This document shows positions 37,501 to 46,644 of a DNA stretch of 64,000 nucleotides, one piece after another (the first letter of the stretch is position 1; every line of letters begins with the position of its first letter). Both the position numbers and the translations under genes were made by a program. The notes below the pieces were generated by a model, which was not told the DNA's origin, did no database searches, and saw only the letters and a program-made list of their open reading frames with translations. The stretch is from Saturnia japonica (taxonomy: Eukaryota > Arthropoda > Insecta > Lepidoptera > Saturniidae): contig CM065307.1 in NCBI GenBank assembly GCA_033032175.1, forward strand, positions 4,650,001 to 4,714,000. The letters are read 5' to 3'.

Positions 37501-39559
37501 GTATATTGTTATTCCTCAAGAGGGGTTTTTTCCTGATAACGCCATATCTCAATTAATTCTTCATTAAATTAATGATTCCAATATAATTTTAAAGTTTATG
37601 TTCCCTGTTACTTAGTTTAAAATTAATGTTTTCCGTAATAACCGATTTAAAAACATTTTCGTTAGGCATGGCATCTGTTGATGCTAATGATAATATATTG
37701 AAGGCGCCATCTATTAATAATCTCTTTTACTACCATGACAGTTGTTAGTTATATTGTTTTTTTTTTTATATTAATAAATCTGTATTTCTGCCTGTACATT
37801 TAATAATTTTCCATAATTTCCCTACATACATACTATATGAATGACACTTATCACAATTAGGACATGAAAAAAATGTCGTCTGCCTGTCTGTTTATATGTC
37901 CAGGTTAGGTAGTACAACTCAAAAACGGCTTGACATCTTCTTATAAAATTTTCTACACAGGATGCATAGGTCATTGGTCAATATTACTTTTAGAAATCGT
38001 GAAAAAAAAAAATATATATAAAAAATTTGTAAATTTGAACCGATTTTAATGGAATTTCGTAGACGAGATGTAGTAAAAGTCATTCCGTGAATGATGGTTT
38101 ATGAGGAGAATTTTCAGTAACATAGTAATAATAGAATAGTGAAAAAAGAATTTGCAAAAATTTAAATTTTCATTAATTAATTAATTATTTTTAATCGGTT
38201 TTGATGAAATTTTGTACACGGGAAGTATAAGTCATTCCATAATTGATAGGCTTTTAGATTAGTCCAAAATATTAAAAAAAAAATTGTATAAATTATTATC
38301 AACCGCTTTTGACAACCTTTCGTAGACGGGATGCAGATGTAATATTTTGTTATTTGATAGACTAAAGGAAAAGTCAACAATAATTTCAGAAATATGTAAA
38401 AATACATTTTTATTAATTCCTCAACCAATTTTGATGAAAATTGTACACGGGAAGCACATAGCATTCCTCAATTGGCAGGCTTTATAAAATATTAATAATA
38501 TGTATAAAAATTAAATTACGGGAAGTAAATAGCTACTGCGTAATATAAAATGCGTGCGGAGCCGTGGGCACACCGCTAGTATTTTATAGTATGCGGAATA
38601 TTCGCACGGGTCATTTAGTGCTATTATATATGCACGTTCAATGAGGTTTTGATCACTATTAATTTTGAAACGACTTCAACAAAAGACGGGAAGTTACCCC
38701 ATTAGAATGTTTTTTTTTTAAGGATATTCAGCTTTAACGTCTTTGTTTATGAACTGATTTGAGTGATTCTTTTTTTTTGTTTTTTGGGAATACCTCAATG
38801 GTAGTTCCATTATAATTTCTATGGCATTGGACCTTCCACTTCGAAGATACACCAGGGAACTCTTCGAAATCATTGATGTTGATTTACTTTTTTGTAAAAA
38901 ATTGTCTTGTATATATCCAAATAAGTATAAATAGTTCATGATCAAAGGTTAAGTTTGATGTTTGATTTTTCTAGGAATGGCGCACTGATGTTTTAGGAGC
39001 AATTCCGACCAAGATAATGAAAGCCCAAAATAGTTTCGAAAGAATTTCACTATCCATTAGTAAATATTGGACACCATTGGATCCAGCAGTTGCAGCTATA
39101 GTTTTAGACAAACGTGTCGTAAACGAAGTTAAATATTCGAAAAATGGTATACATCTTTGCGGTGAGTTATATTAATTGATCTTCCTTATAAAGTATTACG
39201 TCTGACTACTAGATATAGAAATACTTGTTATACTGGGTAAGTGGCAACTATACGAACCCATTAGAGATTGAGAGATTCCCTGTATTATATTAAATTATGA
39301 AAGTAAAACTAAGGATAAATGACTTAGTTTTAGACGGCTTTGCTGTATCATATATCTTTTGAATTGTTATGTTAATAATCAAGCAAAATAACCTCGAATG
39401 GCTGTAACCGTATTATTTTTGTTTTCAGGAAATAAAAGAGGAATAAATACTAATGATTTGGAAACTAAAGAAGCCAACGTTAAATTAATTTACTCAACGA
39501 ATAAGGAATATTATAAAGATTTTTTGCTAAATGTGTTTTCAAAAGAAATTCATTGTTAA
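26965..39559 (+). CDS. nucleoside hydrolase gene 1 (IUNH family), eight exons, complete
   Basis: Joining exons 26965-27014, 32870-33001, 33405-33504, 35838-36006, 36375-36491, 36916-37052, 38975-39161 and 39429-39559 gives an uninterrupted 340-aa protein. All introns are GT-AG and all phases agree. The family hydrolyses the N-glycosidic bond of nucleosides to base and ribose, in nucleoside salvage. Seen: a signal peptide (MNEYIIFILTILHLLHS, residues 1-17) indicating secretion; the calcium and ribose-binding Asp cluster IDHDGGADD (D38, D40, D44, D45); TTVHGN (68-73); DGLGD (118-122); GPLTN (159-163); PEFNAELD (196-203); and LDP with D271. The length is usual for the family. Odd points: the position normally His in HGxDGLG is Phe115, and the residue before D271 is Leu where the trypanosomatid enzyme has its catalytic His. 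Substrate preference cannot be read from sequence. ATTAAA at 39593 is a possible poly(A) signal. Introns hold several transposons. Confidence 0.93.
27195..27272 (+). mobile_element. Jockey-family LINE, very short 3'-end fragment
   Basis: AAGCCCGGTGAAGCTGTCAA and ACAGTACAGTCAGTTCGAAA correspond to the last 75 bases of the family 3' UTR and its poly(A). It is diverged and lies in intron 1 of gene 1. Confidence 0.65.
27455..27640 (+). repeat. 'family X' interspersed repeat copy
   Basis: GACGGGAGATTACTCGATTT, GTTCAGCCATAACTTCCTTG, GATACACCAGGGAACTACAC. Intron 1 of gene 1. Confidence 0.78.
27680..27862 (+). repeat. 'family X' interspersed repeat copy
   Basis: GACGGAGGTTACTCAATTCG and TTTCATTGGCATTGGACCAT in the family order. 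It follows the previous copy closely, so the two form a local pair. Confidence 0.78.
27863..27993. repeat. 131-bp foldback element
   Basis: Arms TAGTCCATTGAAAAGTTACA (from 27863) and the inverted counterpart ending AATGTAACTTTTTAATGGAC (through 27993) pair over about 30 bp. An inner stem GAGGACACA/TGTGTCCTC pairs as well around a T-rich loop. Almost the whole element can fold into one hairpin. MITE-like, in intron 1 of gene 1. Confidence 0.68.
28801..31674 (-). CDS. Jockey-clade LINE ORF2: endonuclease and reverse transcriptase
   Basis: An open frame of 957 codons, uninterrupted. The N-terminal apurinic-type endonuclease (about residues 1-220) shows SFFNARN, VQETLL, IIAGDLNC and SDHRP. The reverse transcriptase (about 440-720) shows PGPDGIRNEVL, YRPISLLNTLGK, motif A FFDVAKAFDKVWH, motif B SGVPQGSILAPSLFN and motif C YADD near residue 685. 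No RNase H domain follows, as expected for Jockey. ATG at 31672-31674 overlaps the end of ORF1 by 14 bp. The C-terminus (HPSLCH) differs from the family form (HPSRPPSLAATQA) because of a deletion that begins here. It may still be catalytically intact. Confidence 0.93.
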   Translation of the reverse strand: MAKFKPKALNLSFFNARNLYPQRDLVATFLKDHQVDVLLVQETLLKRAKRDPKIANYNIVRNDRAGRGGGTLIYYKRSLYCTPVDPPILTNMEVSVCRLGMTDHPSITLVSVYLSPRKEPLRSDLEKLLSLGESVIIAGDLNCGHTSFGNWRDSSNGVKLEELTNVLNFDVIAPPTPTHFQDNCMPTVLDVALIKGIALRLRLIRVVHELDSDHRPVIMQLGQPDDSSPPSVQVVDYAKLKHYLADRPSSSSLDRIPDVLGSVADVDLAIDSLVDHLQAGIGEASREVEEASDRRFVLPADVRALLTEKNAATRAHDHYPTEENRARLRALQRSVRARILELRSHRWDALVEGLRPSHLAYWKLAHSLKIEASYLMPPLERGPGIPLAFDSSDKAECLATCLESQCSPNSVDANTDRVEGIDGCVRELDKLPATDSLSPVTSEEVLSIIKSLKLRKAPGPDGIRNEVLRLLPDRLIALLVCIFNVAIAHCHFPAAWKKAIVIGIRKPGKSASLPDSYRPISLLNTLGKMYERILLNRLKSVIEEKDLYPPEQFGFRARYSCTHQVHRLTEHVAFNFAELYKPRRTLAVFFDVAKAFDKVWHEGLIYKLYHFEVPDRLIKIIRDYLTDRTFRYRVEGELSTPRPIRSGVPQGSILAPSLFNLYVSDLPRLPEVEVGLYADDTVLYASDRNRSHLRHKVQRSVTTLGKWFNEWRIAVNPSKSAAMLFDADSSQIPWKLKPVKLYDNPIPYVRETKYLGVTLDSRLSFRPHIRKVRNRAAWVLGRLHPLLCSVSKMSTRHKLTLYKTCIRPILTYSCAVFAHMSESSFKWLQSIQNRFLYRLTGAPWYVRSVDLHRDMELPSIHAYVKQLSRSYFDTASNHANPLIKTAATYVPAPTDIRCKRRPRNIFIDPDDHIENSNKYYTSVSPNRACQRPRPRNHRSLRRGRAVNFAPAHPSLCH
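31661..32701 (-). pseudogene. Jockey-clade LINE ORF1 (gag), 5'-truncated with one in-frame stop
   Basis: The frame is open from the element's 5' edge. It passes through a region like the gag PRE_C2HC domain (RVVIRRIPVELDPSEVC) and three zinc knuckles (CHNCQLYGHAARNC, CVKCREDHPTREC, CVLCGEEGHPANYRGC). A TAG at 32114-32116 interrupts it. The same frame then continues through a Pro/Ala-rich linker and a helical tail to TAA at 31661-31663. The N-terminal half of gag is missing by 5' truncation. Confidence 0.85.
32870..33001 (+). CDS. gene 1 exon 2 (Asp cluster)
   Basis: Acceptor CATTTTAG, donor GG|GTGAGT. Encodes residues 17-61 including the metal-binding motif IDHDGGADDAMAIF. Confidence 0.93.
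33405..33504 (+). CDS. gene 1 exon 3
   Basis: Acceptor CACTTTCAG, donor AAT|GTGAGT. Encodes residues 61-94 with GLTTVHGN, the strand and Asn that contact the ribose in family structures. Confidence 0.93.
34650..34820 (+). repeat. 'family X' interspersed repeat copy
   Basis: TTCTTTGTTTATGAACCGAT, TTTCATTGGCATTGGACCTT and TACACCAGAGAACTCTTCAA. Intron 3 of gene 1. Confidence 0.78.
35210..35783 (+). mobile_element. Jockey-family LINE, recent 3'-UTR-only insertion
   Basis: Bounded by a perfect 15-bp target-site duplication, ACCGCAGTACCGGGC, at 35195-35209 and 35784-35798. It ends in a poly(A) from about 35760. It contains the complete 3' UTR, with only the last 12 codons or so of ORF2. It is in intron 3 of gene 1, 54 bp upstream of exon 4. 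Confidence 0.95.
35838..36006 (+). CDS. gene 1 exon 4
   Basis: Acceptor GTTACAG, donor CAG|GTTTGT. Encodes residues 95-151 with IPIYRG and YDGLGD. Confidence 0.92.
36375..36491 (+). CDS. gene 1 exon 5 (GPLTN motif)
   Basis: Acceptor GCATTTTAG, donor A|GTAAGT. Encodes residues 151-190 with VMAIGPLTNIALAIR and YVGAGH. It is 25 of 39 residues identical to gene 2 exon 5. Confidence 0.93.
36492..36915. other. gene 1 intron 5
   Basis: A+T-rich. No repeat or gene recognised. Confidence 0.5.
36916..37052 (+). CDS. gene 1 exon 6 (EFN motif)
   Basis: Acceptor ATTGCAG, donor AAG|GTTAGT. Encodes residues 190-235 with TPEFNAELDVEAYR, where E197 and N199 correspond to the ribose-binding pair. Confidence 0.92.
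37770..38580. repeat. degenerate minisatellite-like interspersed repeat
   Basis: Four related blocks start near 38039, 38196, 38302 and 38424. Each reads roughly 'CCGATTTTGATGAAATTTTG', then 'ACACGGGAAG', then an 'ATTCC..AATTGATAGGC' block. It ends with GCGTGCGGAGCCGTGGGCAC near 38551. A related single block is at 47340-47430. Intron 6 of gene 1. Confidence 0.6.
38660..38915 (+). repeat. 'family X' interspersed repeat copy
   Basis: A long copy: CGACTTCAACAAAAGACGGG, GGCATTGGACCTTCCACTTC and GATACACCAGGGAACTCTTC. It ends 60 bp upstream of gene 1 exon 7. Confidence 0.82.
38975..39161 (+). CDS. gene 1 exon 7 (C-terminal Asp)
   Basis: Acceptor TTTTTCTAG, donor G|GTGAGT. Encodes residues 236-298, including YWTPLDPAVAAIV with the second metal ligand D271. 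Confidence 0.92.
39429..39559 (+). CDS. gene 1 exon 8 (terminal)
   Basis: Acceptor GTTTTCAG, stop TAA at 39557-39559. Encodes residues 298-340 (ANVKLIYSTNKEYYKDFLL) and ends KEIHC. Confidence 0.92.
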
Positions 39560-39729
39560 TTAAATATAAAATTTGTATTAACATCTGACTTTATTAAATT
39601 TTTTATGTCCAGTTTTAGTTTATTATTATGCTACAATATGGTTGTACCTGACTTGATCTCGCGATATGCGTTTTAAAACTCGTCATTGTGGCTTGGTTAA
39701 TTATTTTTTATCTAGTTGTGTAACAAATC

Positions 39730-40740
39730 TCGCCATATTTACAAACTACGTCTTGAGTAACATGGACAAAAACTACCAAGTCGATGTATTTTATACAATT
39801 TTTGGGTAAGCATTTGACCGTGTGGATCACCTTATATCGTAAAGTAAACTTTACGCACAAGCAATTCTTGGTAACTTACATATATGGATCACTTCTTATG
39901 TTAAAAACTGTATGCAGGTTCTTGTATTAGGGAGTGCTCGTTGTGACTTTATTCATACTACATCTGGTGTTCCTCAGGGGTCTATATTGGGCCCTCTGCT
40001 TTACAATGCCAACTTATACGATATTGAAGCGTGTTTTTCGAAATCTAGATTTATTGTATTTGCAGACGACAATATTTTTTCTAAAGTAGTATCAGTTACA
40101 GATTGCATTGATATTTAAAACAATTTATATTAACTAGAACGTTATTATAAATATAATAGAATACTGTCAATTCGACCAGATGTTTGCATATAAATTTTAA
40201 GCGTAAGTTTACTTTGATTAGATTTGATTATAAAATTTAAGTAACGTTATTAAAAATAATAGACTGTGTTAGAGATTTAGGGGTCTGGTTAGATACCAAA
40301 TTATCAAAGACCCTCTATTATACGTACGTAAGAAGTGTTCTTGAATATGCTTGCAGTATTTGGTCTTATTTATTCTCAACTTACATCGATATAATAGAAT
40401 TTATCCAATAGAAGTTTAAAACTATAAAAACTAAACAAAAACTATAAAACTTCTGTAACTATGAGGAAGTGAGTAAATTTTTTCAACTAAATCAGTTGAA
40501 GCTGGGACGGTATCAGTATGACATAGTACTTTTACATGCTGTATTATCTGATAACGTAGATTGTGCAGATCGCTTGTCTGCTATATCACTATGAGTGACA
40601 GGCTATCGAATCCGTCATACGTCTTTTCTAGCTAGTAGCTACTCCCAGAATGAAATCCAATTATGCACAATATTATCTACTTTACCATATACTACGCACC
40701 TACAATAACTATTATACAAAACTCGATATGCTGGTCTTCT
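39730..40740 (+). pseudogene. degenerate non-LTR reverse transcriptase
   Basis: In broken + strand frames one reads motif A (GKAFDRVDH), motif B (TSGVPQGSILGPLLYN at about 39960) and motif C (FADD at about 40060), then thumb sequences (SVLEYACSIWS). Many stops and frameshifts. Most like Jockey-type LINEs. It begins about 170 bp after the gene 1 stop codon. Confidence 0.78.
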
Positions 40741-41209
40741 AAAAAAAATTGAAAAAAAAAATCATGCAAATTCATTGACACTTTTATCAGACACATATCA
40801 TTGATAGTTCGCAGACACTTACACAAGTCAACATTTTCATATCTCACGTATATACTTGACACTACATACAAACCCACTCACCCATTCACCATAATATGCA
40901 TGTATAAGGGGGGGCATTTAGTATTTTTATTATTATTGTTTATTATTTTTAAACTATTTATGTTAATAACCTTACAGAATAATACTTAATTTGTGAAATC
41001 CTGGTTTGGTTTTATGTGTAGACTAACTTAGTTTGTAAGATTAATATTTACCTAGGTTGTTTCAAAAATTGTTAGTCACAGAATAAATACAATCTCTATT
41101 TTCTTGATTCTATTTTGTATTGTTAGCTAATTTAAATTTAAATATCTTTGTTGAAAAGCATTGGCCACCTATGTGTAGTAATTTTTTTAATAATTTTCAA
41201 AGATTATAT

Positions 41210-42290
41210 GTCACACTTCTTTTGTTTGCACCAATGAATATCTCGCGGGAAGCTTTTCGTGCTATGATTTTTTATGATTATAAATGAGGGTTAACTTTTA
41301 AGGAATCTCACAAAAATTTACAAGCTACATTTGGGGAGTCTACTCCTGCGTTAGTAACAGTCACTTATTGGTTTCGTGAATTTAAATGTCGTCGAGAGAC
41401 CCTTATTCATGATCCCAGACCCAGCCGACTTTCAACTGCAGTAACTCATGAAAATGGCTTCGGGGTAGAGTGGCTATTGCGGAAGAATAGACACATTACA
41501 CATCGAGAAATTGAGGCTGAACTGAAGATTGGATCACAGGTAATTTGTACCATAATTAATGAACAACACCTTTAAGTTAGGAAGCTTGCTTTACGATGGA
41601 TATCTCATTCTCTCACTGAAGAGCAAAAATTCCATCCTGTTGATCAGTGAAAATTTATACTAGAAAATTTTGAAGGAGGAACTTCGCAAAACATATCCTA
41701 CATCCTTACAACTAACGACGACCTACAACTACGATCCTCTCACGAAGCAACAATTAACGCAATGGACGTTTGAAGAAGACGAGTTGCTCACAAAATTTGT
41801 TCGCGGTCGGAGTGTTAATAAAAAAATAGCGGTTTTTTTCGACTCAGTGGACCAGTAGTAGTAATTTCACTAGCACATCGTAGAACAATTATTAGTGAAT
41901 GGTATTGCGAGCGACCAAGGACCGGCGTCCGCGGCATTCTTTTTCAACAAGATAACACGCCCGCTCACACAGCTGCTAGAATGGGGCTATTTGAATACTT
42001 CGGAGGTACAAATGCTACCCCATCTTTCGTACAGCCCAGATTTATTACTATGCGATTTTTTTTTAATTTCACACGTTAAAAAAATGCTTCGTTGGTGAAC
42101 TTTTAACACTGCAGAAGAGGCCGTCGAAGAGTTTAGGTGGTTATTTTTCGACCACCCCCAACATACATTTTTTAAATGTTTCTAAAGCTGTATCACCCGA
42201 ATGCATAATACATTGGGGTTGAAGAGGAATATTTTGAAAAGCTTTATTCATATTCTAACTATTTTTCATTTCACTATTAATTTTTTAAAT
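41210..42290 (+). pseudogene. mariner transposase relic (second, distinct family)
   Basis: Order and sequence match mariner transposases of the SETMAR-like group. Readable parts are SREAFRAMIFYDYK, FREFKCRRETLIHDPRPSR, HREIEAEL, VRKLALRWISHSL, FQQDNTPAHTA and YSPDLLLCDFFL, the last two holding catalytic Asp positions. Frameshifts and stops throughout. Terminal repeats could not be fixed. Confidence 0.85.
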
Positions 42291-42414
42291 AGCCCACGTA
42301 TATGCTGTAGGATTTCCTAATAAATAAATAAATTCAACTATTGGTACTGGACAGTTGACGTTTTTCTCGGATTTTTCAATGCTTGTCTTATCACTCATAT
42401 AATGTCTTTATTCA

Positions 42415-42640
42415 TTTTTAACCGACATCAGCAAAGACGGGATGTTACTCAATTCGAATGTATATTTTTTCATGGACGTTCAGCCATAACTTCTTTGTTT
42501 ATAAACCGATTTGGATTATTCTTTTTTCATTATAAAGGGAATACTTTAAAAATGGACCATTTTAATTATATTGGCATTAGACCTTCAGCTTCGAAGATAC
42601 ATAAGGGAACTTTTCTAAATCATAGAAGTAGCTTTTCTTT
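42415..42640 (+). repeat. 'family X' interspersed repeat copy
   Basis: AAAGACGGGATGTTACTCAA, GTTCAGCCATAACTTCTTTG, TTCAGCTTCGAAGATACATA. Confidence 0.78.
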
Positions 42641-43246
42641 TTTTTTTTTAAATGACGTATTTTCGTGTATAATTTTATGAGTAAACAAAACCTACTTGAT
42701 TTGTCAGTTCAGTTTTTACGTTAAGTCTAAATTACAGAATTGAATAATGCATATTGTCCAATGATAAGTAAAATGGCAACTTATAATAATAGTTGATATT
42801 GCTTGTCAATGTTCTATTGATCAAATTTCTATGTCACATAGAAAAAGGTATTACATAGTTGGCTCATAAAAAAATACACTGAAAGGTACAAGAATTCTTA
42901 TAAATTCTGCTTCGTAAACAATGTTTTCAGGTGAACATAATTATAAAAAATATATTACATATTTACAAGCTTAAGAAACAGTATTTTTAGAACTTATTGT
43001 AAGAACAGGACAGATAGTTTTAGGCAGTAAAAGTTAAAACTAATTATTTAGTTGTCGTTTCTACGACAATATGGTAGTGCAGTTAGTGCACTGTATAAAA
43101 CAGGTGAATATTTCAATATATGAATATACCTAAATGAAACTATAGATCTAAAAATAATAAAATAAAATTAACCTGTAAAATATTTGCCGAAATATTTCGT
43201 ACCTATATTATTAATTATTATTATATTTGGTAAGACACACTAGCAG
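42641..43246. other. non-coding
   Basis: No gene or repeat recognised. Confidence 0.4.
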
Positions 43247-44790
43247 CTAATTAGCTGATGCGTGCGTATCAAATAGCTTGGAGATATCTTCCTTGTCCAA
43301 TCTGCTCTTAAAGGAGGTTATGGTAGGAGCCATCACAACTTTTTCTGGAAGTTTGTTCCATGCTGTGACCACTCTGCTAGGCAAGAACTGCTTCATTGGG
43401 TTTCTTTTTGCTGGGAATTCCCAAAGTTTCAAGGGATGACCTCGTAGGTGTTTATTTTCATTTGACTTAAACATATCTTTAAGGCTGGGCACATCGTAAT
43501 AATTAGTGAGGATTTTATAAGTTTCGATTAACCTGCCCCTTTGTCTACGGTGTTCTAGTGTGGTAAGGCCAAGGTTTATGAGGCGCTGTTCATAGGGTAA
43601 GTTACGCATTGCATACACCATCTTAGTAGCCCTTCTCTGTACATTTTCAATGAGCTTAATGTCTTTTTTGAAGTAGGGATCCCAGATAATATAAGCATGT
43701 TCAAGAAGTGGTCTAATATAGGTCTTGTATAACTTTATAAAAGTTTTAGCTGTTAGGAATTTAAATGCCTTGCGAATGATATAAAGGATCGAATTAGTTT
43801 TCTTCACAACCCCAAGCACATGAGTTCCCCATTTAAGATCTTTGGATACTGTAACTCCCAAGTCCCTTTGTGTTTCAACTGCGGTTAATTGTTCACCACC
43901 AAGATAGTATATCTGACAAGGATTATTACTACCAATGTGTAGCACGAAGCACTTATTCACATTTAAAATTAGAAGCCAGTCATGAGTCCACTTAAAAATC
44001 GCATTAAGGTCATTCTGTATAGCTCGCCAGTTGCTTCGAGGGTTAGCAAAAAATTTGGTATCATCAGCAAAAAGCGAAAAAGGTAGTTTCAGAGTACTTT
44101 TCAAGTCTGAGAGGAACAAGATAAAGAGCAATGGACCAAGCACCGAACCTTGAGTAACGCCACTGAGGACACTTCGCGGATCGGACATGACTTCGCCAAT
44201 GCGCACCCGAAACGTTCTACCAGAAAGGAAGTCGCATATCCAGGCTAAAATGCTTCCACGTATGCCAAGGTGTTCCAATTTGTGTATGAGGCGTTTCAGA
44301 GGAACACGGTCAAATGCCTTCTCATAATCCAAGTAAATGATATCTGTTGGCTGTCCATTACTATGGTTCCGTGTCCACTCGTTTAATCAATTTAATAAAT
44401 TGGTTGTAACAGATCGTTTTGGGATGAAACCATGCTGCTCATCCAGGGTAATCTTTTCATGTATTAGAAATTCTCTTATGTGGCAAGCTATCATCATCTC
44501 CATGGTTTTGTACAATACACTGGTCAAACTTATGGGCCTATTGTTGACGGGCAGTTTTTATTTCCTTTTTTATAAATCGGTACTACATTTGCCGTTTTCC
44601 AGTCAGCTGGCACTATTCCATCCTTCAGAGATTTGTTCATCATTTTCGCTATTTCGTCGCTTAGAGCTCCTGAGCATTTTTTCAATACCACTGAGGGTAT
44701 GTCGTCTGGCCCTGATGCTGTAGTATCACTGAAGCTAGATAACTTCTTTCTTACTAAGTCTCCAGTAATACTTAAGTCTTGAATAGCGTG
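43247..44790 (-). pseudogene. CR1-like LINE reverse transcriptase fragment
   Basis: An open frame of 361 codons (44332 to 43247) begins at motif A (DYEKAFDRVPLKRL). It continues with motif B (TQGSVLGPLLF), motif C (FADD), and a long thumb and C-terminal region (LEHRRQRGRLIETYKI, the VVTAWNKLPEKVV end typical of CR1-type ORFs). Upstream on the same strand, after a frameshift near 44335-44395, come EQHGFIPKRSVTTNL and DDIPSVVLKKCS. The endonuclease is absent. Only the C-terminal two thirds of ORF2 remain. Confidence 0.88.
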
Positions 44791-46202
44791 AATTGAATAA
44801 TTGAAGGTTAAATTACAAACGACCTTAGTTTAAATATCAGCCAATTAATCGTTCAAACACAATAAGTATTGTCCTTCTTTCTAGCCAGTTCGACCTTCAA
44901 AGCATAATTACACGAAGGTAACAAAAAAAAAAAATGTTTGATTTAACATTATAACATCTAATAGAGAGCTAAGGACTTTTGTTTTTAATTATTTACAAGG
45001 TTTTTTATAGTCACACAAATAATATACTAGGCATTAGAATACTTAGTACATTTAAAGGTTAAACAATAATAGACCCTTTGAGATAGTATGGGGCATATTA
45101 AGGAGGAATAAAAGTCATATTTGAACTGGAGTAATATAAAATATGAAGGTGAAGGTGGCCCACAGGGTATCAGGATTTGCTAAATAGGGGCAATGTAATC
45201 GAAAGTCGAAATTTCATTCAAATTTTTGTTTTAAATGATGATCGATCATAATTAAAATCGTTTTTACTTAGATATTCTATATAAATTCAATAGTATTCGA
45301 GAATAAGAGTATGTAGTTAAAAAAAAAACAAAAGCATACTATTATTATGCATAAAAAAATATAAAACATCTCCTGGCTTTATCACCAGACCCTCGTTACC
45401 CGCCCAATCTATAGAACTCGTCAAAAGAAATTATATGATGCTAAACTATAGAGGTTTGAAAGTAATAACTGAAGAGTTCCACTATCCACCGCCTGGCTTC
45501 ATCATTAGAGTACTTCCAAGATACCACATTAATGTGTTATCATCCGGACTACATATACGTACAAAGTTTGATTTCGATATGACAATCAGAAGTAGGTTAA
45601 AATTGACTTCTAAGATTTGATTACATTGTTTGTTAGTCACAAGTTAAGTCAATCAAAAATATAATCAGAAATTACAATTTTCGATGCTTAAGTACTTATT
45701 TTTCAAATCTTGAACCACGGCTTCGAGCTTGTACGGACTCCATTTCTCCGCTCCGCTTCCTCGGTCCACTTGCCCGCTCCGTTTCCCCGCTCCGCATATA
45801 AAATGTACAAAATTTGAATAAACCTCAAAAACCCATGTCCACTGATGAGGAACTTAGATATTTATGTAATACTTTTTTGGTCGACACAGCTCTGCAGCTA
45901 TTCATATACCTTATATCTTTCAACACGCCTCGTCATGTCATGTTTGTAGGAATCAAGTTCAAAAAAGTTTTTATAAGCAACTCTAATTGAATTTTTTTAA
46001 ACGCAAAGTATTCGGTGGACTGGTTTAGTTTGAGAACATATGATTTAGACTTAGACCAAGTCTGCCCAATTAGTTTTAGAGGCGGATCATAATTTGGAAT
46101 CGATGATATCTGCGGGCCACATAGCGAAATAATAATTGTTTAAAGCCATTGAAGATTCATATATATATATATATTTATATTTTAGGCAATGTATAGAATA
46201 CT
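44791..46202. other. non-coding
   Basis: No exon or clear repeat. A TA microsatellite lies at about 46160-46175. Confidence 0.4.
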
Positions 46203-46644
46203 GGCATTCTATAGAATGCCTAAAGCTAACCGGTAATATATGAAACAATTCCTATTTCATAAATTATCTAGGCGTTCTATATAATGCTAAATGAGAAACC
46301 GGCAAAGTATGAATTACATCTCCGATTCGTTACGAATATCACGTGAGAGTTTTTGGCGACTCCTGCTCACTAAAACCACACTGTGTACTGTCAGTCGTCA
46401 TACGTGGAGCGAAACGGGATCGTGTCAAAAGATTTTTTTTCGCGTTAAAAGTTTTATCTTATTTAACTTAACTTTAATACTTTCATAGGTTGATTTAAAA
46501 AATAATTGACACTTTTATTATTTTTTCCAAATAACTTTTGTATTTTTGAAGTATGCACGCCATTTATAAAGTTTCCTATGCACTCTGTAATAATTCTCTT
46601 TAATTCATACATTGCCGGCGACTTTAGGCATTCTACAGAATGCC
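46203..46644. mobile_element. MITE with palindromic termini
   Basis: Both ends are inverted repeats of about 43 bp. Each begins with the 18-bp palindrome GGCATTCTATAGAATGCC (46203-46220) or its variant with CTACAG at 46627-46644. A third, degraded copy of the arm occurs inside near 46271-46315. It is 442 bp and has no coding frame. The superfamily is not clear from sequence alone. Confidence 0.75.

Noticed and set aside
37770..38580. CRISPR-like array of four spaced blocks
   Set aside because: Blocks are long, diverged and unequally spaced, and the host is an insect. This is a degenerate minisatellite-type repeat.
46291..46488. A 65-codon open frame
   Set aside because: It lies within the MITE at 46203-46644 and shows no protein features.
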